Assembly: GCA_948567375.1 (NCBI GenBank)
Contig: OX419762.1
Coordinates: 12,654,001-12,718,000 of the forward strand
Direction of reading: 5' to 3'
From: Lunularia cruciata
Taxonomy: Eukaryota; Streptophyta; Marchantiopsida; Lunulariales; Lunulariaceae
DNA: 64,000 nt
The position numbers were made by a program, and so were the translations under genes. Under the pieces are notes generated by a model, which was given only the letters and a program-made list of their open reading frames with translations, was not told the DNA's origin and ran no database searches. The stretch's first letter is position 1; every line of letters starts with the position of its first letter. Below, piece by piece: positions 1 through 11,480 of the stretch.

Positions 1-2230
1 ATTCTTGGGTGACTCTCTTTATGACTTCTAGGGGTGAAGATTTGTTTTGTTGGTTGCCCTTATCACTATCACATCCCAAGTGTAGTGTTCAAGACCTGGA
101 ATCTCTTGCATTCTTGGTGCCTCTCTAATTGGCCTTAGGGGCCCTAGGAACTCCAAGGCCTAAGAGATGCTCATGTAAAATGGACAGTCTTTGGTGATTA
201 CTACTCTACTGTCTGCTAACCAGCATACCAAGTCTTATTCGTTTGGTGTTAATTGGTCTTGCCTAGCAAGCCCTCGACTGGCTAATTGGCTGCATGTAGA
301 AGATCCAACTAACTCTCTTGATCCAAGATGCTGCACTTTTCTTCTTGTAGGATCTTCCCCATTGACATATGAGTGCAATTTTTTATTCCTTCATCTATGA
401 TAGCCAATACAATATCTTCTCTACTCATCCCTAAAATCCCTTCTCTACAATTTGCTCTAGGAGGTCTATTATGTAGGTTGCTTCCACCAAACTTCCCATA
501 TTTCTATATTCATCAATCGCTCACTCTCCTCGAGTTGGTGTGTCGACCTCCATGGTACTCCAGGAATGGAGTTGGACCATGCTCATAGTGGTGATCATCT
601 CTTTGGTCATAGACTTCCCTTCTTCAAGTCCTCTATCTTTGGGACTACTCTCCAGATACTAGTTATCTTCTAAGACTAACTTTGGACTTGCTCCACTGAA
701 AGCATTCTCACCATATCTTTGTTGATTTCCTGCACTATCTCTTGGGGTATTGGGCCTAGAAGATAATTTTGTGAAAGAATGATTGCTAGCAAGATAGTCC
801 TTAGGTGCCCAAATTAAGGGACTCACCTTGTCATTGTTAGACGTACCATTCTTGGATCCTTCTCCTATTGATCCATTTGGACCATCTTCCTTCCTTTTGC
901 TTGCATCCTCTACTTTGGAGTCCTCAACCTTTATTGGCCATTATAGCTTCTATTGCCTAATAAATCAAAGTAGTTGGTGGACTCTCTACTCCAAATTCCA
1001 ATTTTGAATGGTGAGGTTGTTTTGAGATTTTTGTTATACCTTGACTTTAGCTTGCTTTTCCATCCTCTTCTCCTTGTAGTAAAGGAAGTCCTTCTGGTAT
1101 TAGGTTTGCTCTATGACAAAATATTTGTAGTAGACACAAAGAAGAAAATTCCCTCTTTCAAGTGTCCTAGACCTTTTGTGCAAGGCTCTTCTCCTTCCTT
1201 AGAGTTGCAACTTTTGCTTCTAATGCAGAACTGACTACTTCAACTTTATTGTTTCCTAATGTGCAGCATTAATGACTTCACCTAGTTTGTGTATCTTGAT
1301 GTTGGAGTACTCCTTCTCATGGGATATCTAAACCCAGAGCTCATGAAGTTCTCCTTCTTTCTTTTGGCTATTTGCTAACTACCAGTTGGCAGTAGTCTTA
1401 CATGACAAGGCAGCTTGGAGCTGGTGGTTAGCATCTACTAAGTCATTTTGTAGGAGGTCAAACTGAGACTCTAGAGTCATTGCCGTCTCATTCCAATTGG
1501 TCCTTACTTTGCATATCCTAAGGCCTGTTTTGTGGTGAGCTCTTCCAACTCCTCCACAAATTGATGATATGGGTGCAGGCTAATGTACCACATGCAATCT
1601 TTGTCAACATAGAGGTTAGACCCTACTTCCACTCCTTGCTTGGGCTATTTATACATTGCAAGAATTCTTTCTTAGACACTAGCCATCATTAGAGTGTCTA
1701 ACATGAAGGCTAACATCTCCAATTTGTGATGATCTTAGGGATCGGCTTCTTGAAATCTCCTAACAATACATCGGCATGTTGTATTATTGACACATGGAGC
1801 ACAATCTACCCTATGGTTTTGAGTAGTAGGGCATTCTCCAATACAAGAAATATCCTTTACCTCAATGGTGTTGTAGGCAAGGTAGATTCTAGTTCCAATA
1901 ATTCTGCAGGGTCTTGTACCGTGAGCATCAAAGTTGGCCCTTGATTTCCTTCCTTCCAAGGAGATTCAAAAAATGTCATGCTTGGTTCCTACAAGAACAG
2001 TAGATTGTCTCAGTGTCTGGGGAGGACCATCATCAATGGTGATGACATCCGTGTCTTTGGTTGCCTCTTCTCTAACAACCCATTTCTCTTTTAACACAAA
2101 GCTTCTCATTCTTAGGGAAGATGACTCCACTTGCTTGATACGGTGTACCCATTTCTCAAAATTTGCTTTTATTGATCATATCAAGCTTAAGTGCTAAAGA
2201 GAACCATAGAGAATGATAGTATTAATAGGA
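1..2230. other. Unassigned decayed sequence
   Basis: No reading frame longer than about 90 codons is open and none resembles a family I recognise. Read on the minus strand, the stretch gives short lysine/glutamate/leucine-rich segments broken by stops that would be glutamine codons after a C-to-T change. This would fit an old coiled-coil ORF of the kind seen at 6767-9640, but the match is by composition only. No LTR, tRNA or tandem repeat was seen. Confidence 0.35.
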
Positions 2231-2289
2231 GAAGTGCTTCAATAGAGAGGTACTTGGAGGAGTGACCTTAGAAAGCTAGAATAGTAGAA

Positions 2290-3700
2290 GCACTCAAAGT
2301 GATGTAGGATTATTTCAAGTACTTGCAGGCCGGTCTACTTGCAGGATATTTAGATATTCAAAGTGATGTAGGACAATCTCTAGTGTTGAAAGGAGAAGTA
2401 ATTTGGAGATCATATGAGCTCCATGGCCAAGTATCAAGGTGGCTAGCAAAGTTGTGTCATATAGGAGATGAGAAGTACTCAAAGAGGTGTAGAATGACAC
2501 TAAGTGCCTAAAGATGGAATAGCACTTGGAGTGCAAGGGTACCATTTTGAGTGCTTGCAAGAGTTCATTCATAGTGAGGCATTCATAGTGCCAATAGGTG
2601 AGATGTACAGATCCGAGTGCCAAGTGCCATGGTGTTGAGAGGGAAGTGCTGCCACAATTTGAATTGGCCGCCAATGGCACTTACCTCTAATGGCACTTGC
2701 TGCAAAGTACCATTACCTACTAGATAACCAATGGCACTCAGGAAGTAAAGTGTGGCACAAGAGAAAGTGGTTGAGAAACAGATTTTCTTGCACATGAGAG
2801 AGTGACTTTGCCTGAGGATAACATGCAAGACCTATGTAGCAAGTGCCAAGAATTAGATAGCACTCGGAGTGCCTTGTAGGAGAAACATGATCAAGTAGTG
2901 ATGTTGGAGCTACAAATGCAAGAGTATTGGACAAAATTGGCCATTCAACTAGAACCTCCTAGCAAGGAGGCAATGAAAGAACAAGTGAAACATGTGAAAA
3001 GCCTCCAAGTGCTTGAGTCACAAAAGGGTAAATGGAGCAAGCATCTAAACAACAAGTGGAAGATTCGTTGAAGGCACTACATTAAGTAAAAGAAACCTAG
3101 GCCCTATACATGGAGATGCTGAAAGAAGAGGGAGTAGTATGAGCCTTGAGGACTTAGCACCATAAATTGAAGATGTAGGTCCAATGCTTGCAAAATCAAG
3201 TCTATAAGGAGGAATACATGAACAACTTGTCCCTACACTTGAAGGAGCATTTAGATAAGAAGTTTCATGAAGTGTGCCATACCTTCTTGTTAGAAATTGC
3301 AAGTTATTAAGCCCAAAGAGGTCAATTAATGAGATAACTAAGAAGGCAATGAAGCTCTTCACTCTTTGTAGGTCTAACTATAGGCACTCCTCCAAAAGGA
3401 AGTCCTTCAATTAGACAACATTGTTTAGAAAGGATTACGTACTCAAAGTTGTATAGTAGTCAAGCACTTTGAGTAGGCTAGTCATGCTTGCATTCAATGT
3501 CACATACAATTTAAAAGAGTGTCCCTAGAGTTGAGTGGCACTAGGAGTTGTAAAGAGTTGAGGACGAGTGCACTTGAAATGGTACTGCACTCAAAGTTGT
3601 ACATACTTGGAGAAGAGGACACTCGGGATTATACACTAGAAATAGATTAGTAGGGTCCAATATCTCCCTTGACACATGTAGGAGACTTATCATTATATAG
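2290..3700. repeat. AGTGCC/GGCACT-rich degenerate repeat region
   Basis: The hexamer AGTGCC or its complement GGCACT, and close variants such as AGTGCT and AGTGCA, recur many times, about a dozen between 2530 and 2880 alone, on both strands. Spacing is irregular, so this is not a clean tandem array. No coding family is recognisable. A similar TGCCA-rich stretch occurs at 28920-29140. It may be an eroded minisatellite or an old transposon tail. Confidence 0.4.
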
Positions 3701-5166
3701 ATGATTAGGATAATATAATCAGTGATGGAAAATTTAGATATAGAACTTTTTAGATTCACTTGGGATTTTAATCTTTGGCTTGGAGTCAAATCTATATATA
3801 AGGCAGAATGTTGCTGGCACTTGTGTTCATTCACTCATTCTTTTAGAATACAAGCTTTGATTACAAGTAAAGAGTGCTCTCACACCTTTGCAAGTTTGAT
3901 GTCCTAGATTTTTCCATGTTGTGTCAATGTCTAAACTAGAGTAGATGTGAGGAAATTCATAATAGGTCTTCAATGCATAGTGCCAAATAGGTACTTGCCC
4001 TTGATTAGGGTGTGCACTAAAGAATTTGAAGGTCTAAACATGTGCAACAAGTGGATGGAGAAGCTCACCACATAAGCAGTACCACAAAATCATAAATTTT
4101 AGACAAGAAGTAGAAAAATTTCAGTCCTACAAGTTGTGCCTTCTAGGAAGGGTAAAACACATTTGCAAATACTTCATCTTGGAATGGAATGGCATTTGAG
4201 TTGAATGAACCATCACCTTCAAGAGCAATACCAACTAGATTTTAGAGTGAAAGTGATTAGTTTGATGATTTTCTTTTTGTTGAAGTGCACCATAGAAAAT
4301 GACACTACCCTCTTTTGGGAGTGGTTTTTGCGCAAGGATTAAACATGAGAAAATAAATGAATTGAGATTTGGTGACAAGTGGGTGTTTCACTTCACTTCC
4401 AAGCATTTCCAAATAGTATCCTTGTGAGAGCAAACTATTCCTATTGACTATACTATAAGTATGTCAACTCTAAGATATCACATGCCTTTTGGCATTGCTG
4501 CCGGAGATACTCTCCTTGATGTACCCAAAAGTGAAGTTGTGCAAGGCAATGAATGTAGTCCAAAGACCTAGGAGCTATTCAAACCCCTCATGATTTGAGA
4601 GCAATAAAGAGAAATCAGAGATGTGCTATCAAGAGACGTCTAACCAGCAAGAGACAAGCTCAAGAAGAGTCCCATTCTCTTGAGAAAAAATTAGTTTTGG
4701 AATATGAGTTACCCCAACAAGTGTTGAACTTGCAAGAGAGTGATATCCTCCTCATAGGCTTGACTAATCCGCCAACTTTAGATGGAATGCACTTGTTTGT
4801 TCTTCTATAGGATACTCAAGAGAATTCCCACTTACCAACCATGGAGAGTGCAATTCAGTGAAAAGTTGAAGGAGAGTACTCAAAGTATCTCCAACGTAGA
4901 GCACTTTGGAGTGCATAATAGAAGGAGTACTATCACTTTTGCCTCTCAAGCTCTCTCTCATAGAGATTGAGACCATGAAGTTCCCTTGTAAGTATTATTG
5001 ACCAAAGTGAGTGCCATGACTACATCAGTCCGGATATGTTGTCTGCTTTACTTGAAGATAGTGATGGATTTGTTGCTAGTGCACCAAACTAGGACTTATT
5101 TTGTTACTCACTACAAGTTTGCATATCACTTTTGATCATATCTTTGATCACAACCCTATGGCAAAT
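3701..5166. other. Unassigned intergenic sequence with a TATA-like motif
   Basis: There is no convincing coding region. A TATATATAAGG motif lies at 3793-3803 and could be the core promoter of an eroded LTR or gene on the plus strand, but no coding sequence, primer-binding site or paired repeat accompanies it. The stretch ends where the chromovirus copy A LTR begins. Confidence 0.3.
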
Positions 5167-5594
5167 TGTAACAAGATGGAGTTTAGCAATGAAGTTAGTT
5201 AAGGCTAACAAAGTAATGAATGGGCCAAATTAGCCTAGAATATTCTAGAAGTATCTAGGAAGCTACTTAATACTTCCCAATATTGGGTAACATGCATGCC
5301 AAGTGGTGATTTCTAGGAGAAAACTTCTTGGGAAGCTTCCTGGCTAGCTTAGCTTGCACTCCAAGTTGGTAGTTTTTAGAAGGAGGCTTCAAGAAGTTTC
5401 TAACTAGCTTAGCTTGCATGCCCAGTAGGTAGCTTCTAGAATGAAGCTTCTTGAGAAGCTTCTCAAGAGCCTTGTATGCTCTTTATAAATACCAAAGCCT
5501 AAGCTCATACTAGGTATTTGGATTTTTCCTCATCCAAGTGTCCCAATATGATCTTACATTCTCCTATTTTTCTCCTTAGTCTTAGTTTTTTACA
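5167..5594 (+). repeat. 5' LTR of chromovirus copy A
   Basis: This 428-bp LTR begins TGTAAC and ends TTTACA, so its tips form a TGTAA/TTACA inverted pair, and it matches the LTRs at 14706, 19425 and 61050. It holds repeated AGCTTAGCTTGC and AAGCTTC motifs, then a TATAAATA box near its centre-right. A three-unit heat-shock-element pattern (TTC-AA-GAA-GT-TTC) sits at 5388-5400. The primer-binding site follows at once. No paired 3' LTR remains because the element is split by later insertions. Confidence 0.85.
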
Positions 5595-5876
5595 TTGGTA
5601 TCAGAGTAGGAACCGGATGAATAGAATTTATGGACCACCAAATCCATTTCTGCCAACCTATTGGGATTTTAGTGTTTGGGTACTATCCAAGTATCATTTC
5701 ATGTAGTTCATCACCCAGGCTTTGGGTAGAATTTTTTTGAATGCTATCACCTTTTTAAAGGAACCCTTGGTACTTTCATTTGTAGCTTATGGAGAACGGT
5801 GGACGTGTTGCATCTATGTGTCAATAAATGAGATAAATTAGAAATAGTATAATAGTGTAGTAAGCATGGCGGCAAT
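5595..5876 (+). mobile_element. PBS and leader of chromovirus copy A
   Basis: TGGTATCAGAGT at 5596-5607 is the initiator-methionine tRNA primer-binding site one base inside the LTR, with one mismatch to the usual TGGTATCAGAGC. The following sequence matches the leader and start of gag of copies B (15131 onward) and D (61560 onward), and includes a stretch encoding RMNRIYGPPNPFLP. It stops at the 5-bp duplication GCCAT and resumes at 13262, so it is interrupted rather than truncated. Confidence 0.75.
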
Positions 5877-5881
5877 GCCAT

Positions 5882-6722
5882 TGTCACGGGGATAATATGG
5901 TCCCGGTAATGCACCGGGCACCTAGTTGCTTGCTCTCTGACTTCAGACTTTTTGTAATGATACGAGTAGCTATGACAACCCGGCAAATATCACTTTTGCG
6001 GTAATCGGGTAAGTAAAGTTTGTTCCCACAAAGATACTATTCAGAAATGTCCAAATACAAAGTCAAAAGTCACAATTGCAGTTCTTCTTGATTGCTTCTT
6101 TAATCTCTCAGGTAGAAACTACACCTAGAAGAGAGTAACAAGCTCACAATCTTGATACCTTGTCACGAATACACACATAATCACATCATAGCAAATTCTG
6201 TCCAAACAACTCTTGAGTGTGATGATTCAGATTCTCCCGAAGACAGCACTTCACTGCAAAGAACAATTTCACCTTAGAATTGTGTTCCACCCCTCCACTG
6301 AAGGCACAACTTCCTCGATCAAAATTGCTTCACATCAACTTTGTGCTGCACTCACAAATGCAGAATACTACCAACACTACAATTCCTCTCAGATCTATCA
6401 AGGCATTGCTCCGATGCAGTTCACTCAGGATCAAACACACAAAATGAAGATCAATGCTGCAGATTCCAACATCCACAGACACCCTGACTTGCTCTTCGGA
6501 ATTCTCCACACACTCACAAACACAAACACGAAATTGACAATCGGAATTAAGCTTAAGCGACGAGTATTAGGAACAACACTTCGCTTTATTTATCTTCTGA
6601 AATGTGAATACTGAATAACATTGTCCTGCGAATGCTCCACTTAAATACTGAAGCAAACAGCAGACTTGCCTACCCAAGCACCGCTTCCTACATCTTTTCC
6701 TACCTGTAGATCCCAAGTGACA
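5882..6722 (-). repeat. LTR-like terminal unit of the 7.4-kb insertion
   Basis: The unit has perfect 6-bp inverted tips, TGTCAC at 5882 and GTGACA at 6717-6722, abuts the GCCAT target duplication on its outer side, and is followed inward by a long pyrimidine tract (6723-6760) that would be the polypurine tract of a minus-strand element. On the minus strand a TATTTAAG motif near 6640 and an AATAAAG motif near 6590 could serve as promoter and polyadenylation signals. At 841 bp its length suits an LTR. The call rests on structure alone because no second copy is in the window. Confidence 0.5.
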
Positions 6723-6766
6723 ATCTATCTCTTCATATCTGCCTTTTCCTATCTCAAAATCGACAC

Positions 6767-9640
6767 TTATCCCGATCCGATGTCTACCTCATCATCGGCT
6801 TCCAACCCCGATGATCTTCTTAATACTTTGCCTTCTTTGGGTATAGCTGATTCTACCAATTCCTTCACTAATTCTACAACTTCTACACTAGGAACTACAA
6901 TTGAGCTCAGGAGTGACTTATCTAACTCTCTATCTCCTGACCCACTCTTCTCTAAAGTGTCAAGTGTCAAGTCCGATGACACTTGAATTCCTACTTTTGT
7001 GACATCGGGTTTCTTCTCCATTGTCACACTATTCCAAATTTTCTCTAACTCCGAATTGACTTAATCTAGTCTAAGACTAACATTGTTCTCCACATATAAC
7101 ATTTTCTTATCTACGCGTTCCCTCAATCAAATCAATAAGGTATTCATGTCCACGTCCTTGGCTTTTCCCTTCCGAGTTTCCTGCACAAGTAACTTCAACT
7201 CATGTAGGCGAGCTTTCTCCAATCTCCCCTCAAACTCCATGCTTAAAATTGCTCTTAACTTCCTTGCAACTTCCCCTACTGATTCCGATGCATATCCTCG
7301 AGAGTGCTCTACCTTCAACTCCTCACGATACATCTTCAACTCATCTTTGTATTTTGCAACGAGCATCTTCTTCTCCTCCGCATACTGCACGCTTTGCTTT
7401 TCCGTGCTCCTAACAAGTTCTCGTAATTGTTCTTCTTCTTCTTGCCTGGCTGCCAACTCTCTCTGCCACGCTTGATCTTTTGCTGCTGCACTCTTCTTCA
7501 AACTGTCCAACTCCTGCTCCATTACGATGATCATCGCCTTCAAATGAACGTTCTTGATGCGCACATCACTCACTTCTTCCTTCATCTTGTTGAGCCACAT
7601 CGCTTGTTCCATGAATTCTCTGGCTCGCCTCTATAGTTTCTTTTCTTTTTCTTCGCAGCTCTCTTGTAACATCTTGAAAGTCTTCTTCTTCAAGACCTCC
7701 TCCCTCCAAAGTTCTTCAATTTCTTCATTTCTTCGGTCTTGTTGCTCCTGCAACCCCTTCACTTCACTCAACAGATGCTTCACCACCTGCAACTCATTCA
7801 TCCCCTTCCTGCGATCTCGGGGAATTACTCTTTGATGCTCCTTCAAAAGCTCTAGCAATGGTGCGACCACCTTTGTCAAATATGATATCCCGCCGAATTT
7901 TTCTTCCTCTTCCTTGCCATCTTTGTCTGGAGTCTTCTCCTCCGTCATTGGCTCCTTCATCCAAAGTTGCGATCTTCATATCTTCAATATCTCTATACTT
8001 TCCTCATCTTGGCCTCTTGAACTCAGCCCCGCGGGATTCTCCGCTTTCTCTTCTGGTCTTGACTTGTTCACCACCATCACCTGACAAGCCTCACTTATTG
8101 CCACCAATTGCTGGACCTCTGGCTCCCCATCGCTATTGCTCCCAGACTCCTCACTTTTTAAGGTGAGCTCCTCTTCTTCCAATTCCTCTTCTTGCGACTC
8201 AATCTCTTCCCCAGACTCCGATCCCGATGATGCCTCTTTTACAATCTTTGCAGTCTTCAACATCAGCCGCCGAGTCTTCCTTTGCGTGGGAGGCAACCTT
8301 GCTTCTTTGGGTTTGCCATGTTTCTTCATCTTCGGACTGGTAATTTCTTTGACTTTCCACTGTCCGGTCCTCGTGAAGTATACATCACTTGCTCAAAGAT
8401 GCAACATATACTGGCGCTCTTCCTTGTCTGCTTCCCGTCGTAAATCAGGATGCATGTGAGACACCATATGATGACGCTCTTCTTTGGTTAGTAAGTTCAG
8501 TCTGAAGTAGAAGTGGGCTACAAACGGTGCAAAATAATGTGGTGGCGAGCCCGTTCACCAATTAACCACCATCTGCCTCGTTGGTGGTGAAAGCACTTCG
8601 CCCAATTCACTGGAGCTCCTGCAAACATTTGATGGAAGAAGACAGCTTGCTGCATGTTTACGTAGGTGGTTCATTTTGGCTTGAACATGGCCATCATCGC
8701 CCCCGCAATGCTTCTTTGGATCGGATCCCGATAGAACTCCAACTTGTAGCCATTCCTAGTTCTCGGAGCAAAAAACGAATTGCAGATCTCCGCCGTCTCC
8801 TTTGCAGCATCACACTTCCGATAGAAGGTGATCCCCGTTGGCTCTCCGGCTTCTCTCCCCAATACTAACTTCCAATCCGACTTAGTTCATCGAGCCAGAT
8901 TGCCTCTCTTCCTTTCCACCTCGAGACCCTCCTCACAATTATTGGCATCTGCCATTACTCTCGGGAAACTGAAATTCCAATTCCATGCTAAAAAGGTAAT
9001 ATGAAGTCTAATCAAGACTTTGATTCTAGCTACTACATCTACCCTTCGGATTGCAAAACCTTGCACCGCCAGCGCGTTGGCCACCTACTTTGCCATGATC
9101 TGTTCTCTCGTTCTACGATGTTGGAAGATGAGACCCTCTCCTGGACAAGACACTCTAACTCCCTCAGGGTTTCAAAAAATCTCACTCTCGATGGGCTTCC
9201 GGACACGCATTACTGCAGGGCGACTACTCAAAGGAATTGGAAACTTACTCGGAGTATTCAACTTTTCCCTGCGCAGTCACAATTTTATATTACCCCAAAT
9301 CGCAATCATTCTTTAGTCGATTTCAGCTGCAAATTTCTCTCTTCTGCGTGCAACTCCCGGTCACTGTCAAGACATGCTTCTTTTGCCCCCGCCGTTTCTT
9401 GAAATGTACTTTCTTGCCACATACAAAGGTTGTTAAATGGTCTTCGTCTCGCCTGCGTCTTCCAACCCGAAGACGGTGATCTTCGGACTTTTTCCGGTGT
9501 ACTCCTCTTCCAAGCACCTCCATCATCGGATCCGATATCATCTTCTTCGGATTTCCTCTGAAGTTACTTCCGTCCATTCTTTGTCCACATTTCGACTTTC
9601 AATGCTTACTTTGTCTCTTAAACATGACTAACCATAGAAA
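6767..9640 (-). pseudogene. Orphan protein with charged coiled-coil C-terminal half, broken
   Basis: I do not recognise a named family. Four open segments, 8329-7976, 7960-7631, 7612-7127 and 7027-6767, lie in one frame and are separated by single stops, each a C-to-T product of a likely CGA, CAG or CAA codon. They encode an acidic Ser/Glu stretch, then a long heptad-like Lys/Glu/Leu coiled coil, ending with DDEVDIGSG. Upstream, 8960-8670 encodes a globular-looking N-terminal part (VMADANNCEEGLEVERKRGN, then FFAPRTRNGYKLEFYRD) and 9577-9323 a basic N-terminal segment; frameshifts separate these. It lies inside the 7.4-kb insertion, just upstream of the LTR-like end on the same strand, where a retroelement cargo or accessory gene would sit. 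Base composition is more GC-rich than the surroundings. A similar architecture recurs at 29298-30760. Confidence 0.5.
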
Positions 9641-11159
9641 AACAAAAAATGTGGGTACCACAGTAGCATGCATAAAGTTTGATCATTGCAATCGTGTGAA
9701 CTTATAATGAGTACCGGATCTGTATAAAAAACCTATTGCTGAGTTTCCTTTACTCCTTCTTGTTTGCAACCACTATTACAATGTGCTCTGCTTTTCTACA
9801 ACTACTACATAGAAGCTCAATGGACATTCAACACTCAGTGAACATTCAGCTGTGTGCACTTCCATTCTCCACACAAAACCACATACAAGAAGGAACATAG
9901 CACTCCCCTTACTTACATGCCTTACTATGGCATCAGTCCTCGGCCTACCTCATTTACCATTAATTCTTCTGCCGGTGCCTCTCACTATCCAATTTCAAAG
10001 ATCATTCACACATCACACAGAAATATCAAACTGGTTTCCTTCTTCTCCTACTTTGCTGTTCTTCGATCTCTCGTCAAAAGACCACTGGAAAAATCTGTTA
10101 TGATAGAACCGAACCATAAACCAGAATCTGAAGTTGATATGGGAGTTCACAGAGTTGTTGCCAAGATTTACATTCACCCATATGGCCAAGTAGACTGTCT
10201 CACGGGATCCGGACAAAGCATCAAATGAGAACATGTATAGCAGAGATATTACTGCAATCCTGTGGTAGAAGCATCGCCTCTTAGTTCTTTCTCCTGAACA
10301 CAAGAACTGAATAGAGCTGGAAATCACAAGCGCGTGCCTGAAGGACATGCATCTACCAGTAGTAAGTTCAATTGTCCAAGGCTTGTGAGTAATCTAAATG
10401 GGACAGTCTCCTGGTGTGGCACCGCAGAATGGTATGCTCAAGAATCCTCAATCTCCAACAGCTCCAGTCTTTTTCTCTTCTCCTCGAACTTTCTCCTGAT
10501 TTTTCTCACCAAAAACTCTTTGATCTTCCCTGAACTCCTAACTCCTTCAATTTCTTTCTTTGTCACTGCCCACAGACTCCTGCTCTCTTTGTCCAGATTG
10601 AGTTGATTTCAAACCGACTGTATCATCGGTGACAGAAAAATCTCAAACTCTTCAGACTACAAATTCTCTCTACAGAACTTCACGATTCCTCACATCCATT
10701 TTCATCCAAACAACTGAATGGTACAATTGTAACACCACCGCGGATTTGACAGCTGCATAGCGCCCAAATGGTCTAGAATTTGAGAACCGGTTTCCTCTAG
10801 ATTGGTCCAGACCCCTACTTTTTCCTTACTACCAAGCTTGCTGAGTGTATAACCCCGTTTGTGAGCGTTTCTCAGTGTCTCTTCTTCGTCCTCCCTGACA
10901 TCGACTAGTGTTATTGCAGTGATATCACAGGGAATTGTGCCAAGCTCAATCTCGCAAGAGGAACCCTTGGCAGAAGAGGAGAGTTTCTGGAACCTGTTCG
11001 AACATAGATGCGTGAGACGACAACAAACAGCTGCTGATCTTGCTTGCACCAATTTCGTCAATGGAGCCACACTGAGCATTCTTGCTGCAACTTCGTTTAT
11101 TGGGCATATGGCATATTGCATTGGTCTGAGATTCCCTCGTTCCTATGGAGAGAATGTCT
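9641..11159. other. Unassigned cargo region of the 7.4-kb insertion
   Basis: No recognised gene. A TATA-like TGTATAAAAAA lies near 9720-9732 on the plus strand. A 139-codon open frame at 10702-11121 on the minus strand and an 87-codon one at 10919-11182 on the plus strand overlap; neither resembles a family I know, and the minus one adjoins the auxilin fragment downstream of its stop, so it may be 3' untranslated sequence of that transcript. The stretch was compared by eye with the LTR-like end at 5882-6722 and is not a second LTR. Confidence 0.3.
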
Positions 11160-11480
11160 TCAGGATGGTTCCTCGGAACTAAATTTGTTCCATGCTTCCT
11201 TTAGAAGATCGAATACCTTCTCTGCAATGTACTTTTGCTCTACTGTGGCTCGTTTTTGTTGAACTTTGTCTGGATGTACGAACAGAGTTGCTTTCCTGTA
11301 CGTCTTTTTCACAAAGTCTGCAAGGATGAGATCTGCCCAAGAAACAGACTCCAGACTAGAAAGTAACGCTCGCAAATTCCTTTCCTTCCCAGCTGCCCAA
11401 CTTTTTATTGCAGATCCAACTGGTCTGCAGCTCTTTCCTTCTCCGCTTGTTCAAGTTGCTGATTCAATTCCCGATCTTTG
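11160..11480 (-). pseudogene. Auxilin-like J-domain gene fragment, probably a retrocopy
   Basis: The minus-strand frame encodes [18 protein letters not shown], then [18 protein letters not shown], then [14 protein letters not shown] and a stop. The HPD motif and the KEAWNKF ending are those of plant auxilin-like J-domain proteins, which recruit Hsc70 to uncoat clathrin vesicles. Upstream, a coiled-coil run [11 protein letters not shown] is in another frame, so a frameshift precedes the J-domain. Compared with the family, about nine residues are missing between LLSSLES and the helix before KKTYRK. The homologous region of cellular genes is normally divided by introns; here it is continuous, which suggests reverse transcription of an mRNA, though this is from memory of the family. 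It lies inside the insertion at 5877-13261. It cannot make a functional protein as it stands. Confidence 0.7.

Noticed and set aside
9650-10350. Possible second LTR of the 7.4-kb insertion, prompted by a TGGTACC motif and a TATA-like site
   Set aside because: By-eye comparison with 5882-6722 showed no alignment beyond short words, and the tips TGTCAC/GTGACA are absent.
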